Assembly: GCA_030431355.1 (NCBI GenBank)
Contig: JAUIJG010000312.1
Location: 1 to 6,427, forward strand
Length of the DNA stretch: 6,427 bases
DNA from: a bacterium
GTDB taxonomy: Bacteria; Cyanobacteriota; Vampirovibrionia; Obscuribacterales; Obscuribacteraceae
Direction: 5' to 3'
Part shown: positions 5,510 to 6,427 of the stretch, in pieces
How the letters are laid out: each line of letters begins with the position of its first letter
How positions within the stretch are numbered: position 1 is the stretch's first letter
Translations under genes and position numbers: made by a program
Notes under the pieces: generated by a model
The model's input: the letters and a program-made list of their open reading frames with translations, nothing else
What the model was told of the DNA's origin: nothing
Database searches by the model: none

Positions 5510-5815
5510 ATGGCCGAAGCCAACAAGCCGGGAGAAGACTTTCTAACAGAAGAAGAGAAGTGGGATATTCTCACCCGCCCGGAAAAGCTCGGCGAAATCC
5601 TTCTCAAACACGGAAAGCTCACAGTAAATCAGCTTGAAGATTTAATCAGCGAACAGGAAAAGAGCGGACGCCCCCTGGGTGAGATTCTGCTATCCAAAGG
5701 GTTAATGTCAAGAAGCGAACTGTTGACGGCCCTCGACTGGCAACACAAAGCGGACAAAGTGATCATCGATTCCCTCACAGAATTGATCAACAATCCGAGC
5801 AAGAGCAAAGAGTAA
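5510..5815 (+). CDS. Stand-alone MshEN-like (GspE/PilB N-terminal) domain protein
   Basis: The 101-residue protein is nearly all one domain. The MshEN domain, found at the N-terminus of MshE, PilB and GspE-type secretion and pilus ATPases, is built of two 24-residue motifs RLGxxLxxxGxLxxxxLxxxLxxQ joined by five residues, and in MshE it binds cyclic-di-GMP. Here motif 1 spans K26-Q49 (LGEILLKHGKL at its start), the spacer is 50-54, and motif 2 spans P55-Q78 (LGEILLSKGLM). The register and the five-residue spacer match exactly. Deviations are K26 and P55 at the first motif position (R54 precedes P55), I46 for Leu and M66 for Leu. The N-terminal 25 residues are acidic and polar, and a short helix follows to residue 93. 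No ATPase domain, membrane segment or signal peptide is present. It is likely a cytoplasmic ligand-binding or adaptor protein. Ligand binding is inferred, not shown. It lies on the same strand as secDF. Confidence 0.85.
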   Translation: MAEANKPGEDFLTEEEKWDILTRPEKLGEILLKHGKLTVNQLEDLISEQEKSGRPLGEILLSKGLMSRSELLTALDWQHKADKVIIDSLTELINNPSKSKE

Positions 5816-5832
5816 GAATTAAGAGCAAAGAG
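5801..5832 (+). repeat. 12-base direct repeat spanning the end of the MshEN-like gene
   Basis: AAGAGCAAAGAG occurs at 5801-5812, where it encodes the last four residues KSKE before the stop, and again at 5821-5832 in the intergenic gap, with eight bases between copies. The second copy sits 12 bases before the TTG start of the next gene and may supply a weak purine-rich ribosome binding site. Confidence 0.6.
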
Positions 5833-5844
5833 ATAGACCTGGAT

Positions 5845-6427
5845 TTGGCAAAGTCTCAAAATATCAGGTTTCAGGGCAAGGCAGCTGTTGTTACCGGCGC
5901 CGGTTCAGGCATTGGCAGAGCCACAGGTCTGGCGTTCCTCGACCAGGGAGCATCCCTGGTGGCTGTAGATATAGATGGCGACAGGCTTCAAAACCTAAAA
6001 GAAGAGATTGACTCCGGGGGCAATGGCTCCAGGTGCCATATTATCCAGGGTGACATCAGAGACGAGAAGACCGCAAATTCCATTAAAGAAGAGAGCCTTT
6101 CCTCCTTCGGCACCATCAGTTACCTGTTTAATAACGCCGGGGTAGAGTTCGTGGCTCCCCTGACAGAAACCACAAATGAAGAGTGGAATCAGGTAATCGA
6201 AACCAATTTGAGAGGCACTTTCATGGTTACCAGAGCATGCCTGGAAGTAATGGTGGCAAACAAATTCGGAGTAGTGGTAAACAACGCCTCCGACGCAGGT
6301 ATTCGTGGAATTAAAATGAACGCCGCCTACAGCACCTCAAAAGCAGCTATTGTGCACCTGACACGCTCCATAGCCCTGGACTACGCCAGCCAGGGAATTC
6401 GAGCAAACTGTGTCTGCCCGGGCTGCA
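5845..6427 (+). CDS. Short-chain dehydrogenase/reductase, 3' end beyond the window
   Basis: This is a classical SDR, an NAD(P)-dependent oxidoreductase acting on an alcohol or carbonyl group. The 194 residues present include the Rossmann dinucleotide motif TGAGSGIG (17-24), NNAG (96-99), N121 in ETNLRG, S149 and the catalytic Y162-x3-K166 (YSTSK), then the N-x-V-x-PG segment (188-193) where the window ends. D42 at the end of the second strand (VAVD) suggests a preference for NAD(H) over NADP(H). The family is usually about 250 residues, so roughly 55 are missing. The substrate cannot be told. No ATG or GTG lies in frame for a long way upstream. TTG at 5845 gives a normal-length SDR N-terminus (FQGKAAVVTG), though its ribosome binding site is weak. 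It begins 29 bases after the MshEN-like gene and is probably co-transcribed. Confidence 0.92.
   Translation, partial: MAKSQNIRFQGKAAVVTGAGSGIGRATGLAFLDQGASLVAVDIDGDRLQNLKEEIDSGGNGSRCHIIQGDIRDEKTANSIKEESLSSFGTISYLFNNAGVEFVAPLTETTNEEWNQVIETNLRGTFMVTRACLEVMVANKFGVVVNNASDAGIRGIKMNAAYSTSKAAIVHLTRSIALDYASQGIRANCVCPGC

Overview
The window reads as a metagenome-style contig from a Gram-negative-type bacterium of moderate GC. The coding genes mix GC-ending and AT-ending codons, and SecD and SecF are separate polypeptides. There are no RNA genes, insertion sequences or CRISPR arrays. I cannot assign a phylum.

Layout. Bases 1 to about 150 are GC-rich (98 of the first 150 bases are G or C) and look like a fragment of a foreign or differently biased gene on the minus strand. 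They abut an amidohydrolase-family deaminase gene (199-1527, +) whose N-terminal strand seems to be cut by this junction. After a perfect 28-base palindrome comes a roughly 400-base non-coding stretch with hairpins and a weak promoter candidate. It leads to a GGDEF-domain protein (1929-2633, +) whose active site is degenerate but whose RxxD inhibitory site is intact. A 192-base leader with a strong nested hairpin precedes secD (2826-4421), which overlaps secF (4418-5383) by four bases. Next comes a 101-residue protein (5510-5815) made almost entirely of the tandem 24-residue motif of the MshEN cyclic-di-GMP-binding domain. Last is the start of a short-chain dehydrogenase/reductase (5845 onward, TTG start, cut by the window end).

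How the genes may work together. SecD and SecF form the membrane complex that uses the proton motive force to help SecYEG export proteins. Two unusual proteins flank the pair on the same strand: a GGDEF protein that probably cannot make cyclic-di-GMP but could still bind it, and a free-standing MshEN-like domain normally found at the N-terminus of GspE/PilB-type ATPases. No yajC lies in the usual place before secD. The arrangement suggests, without proving it, a cyclic-di-GMP-responsive module associated with protein export. The hairpin next to the secD ribosome binding site suggests leader-mediated control of secD translation. The deaminase and the dehydrogenase look like ordinary metabolic neighbours.
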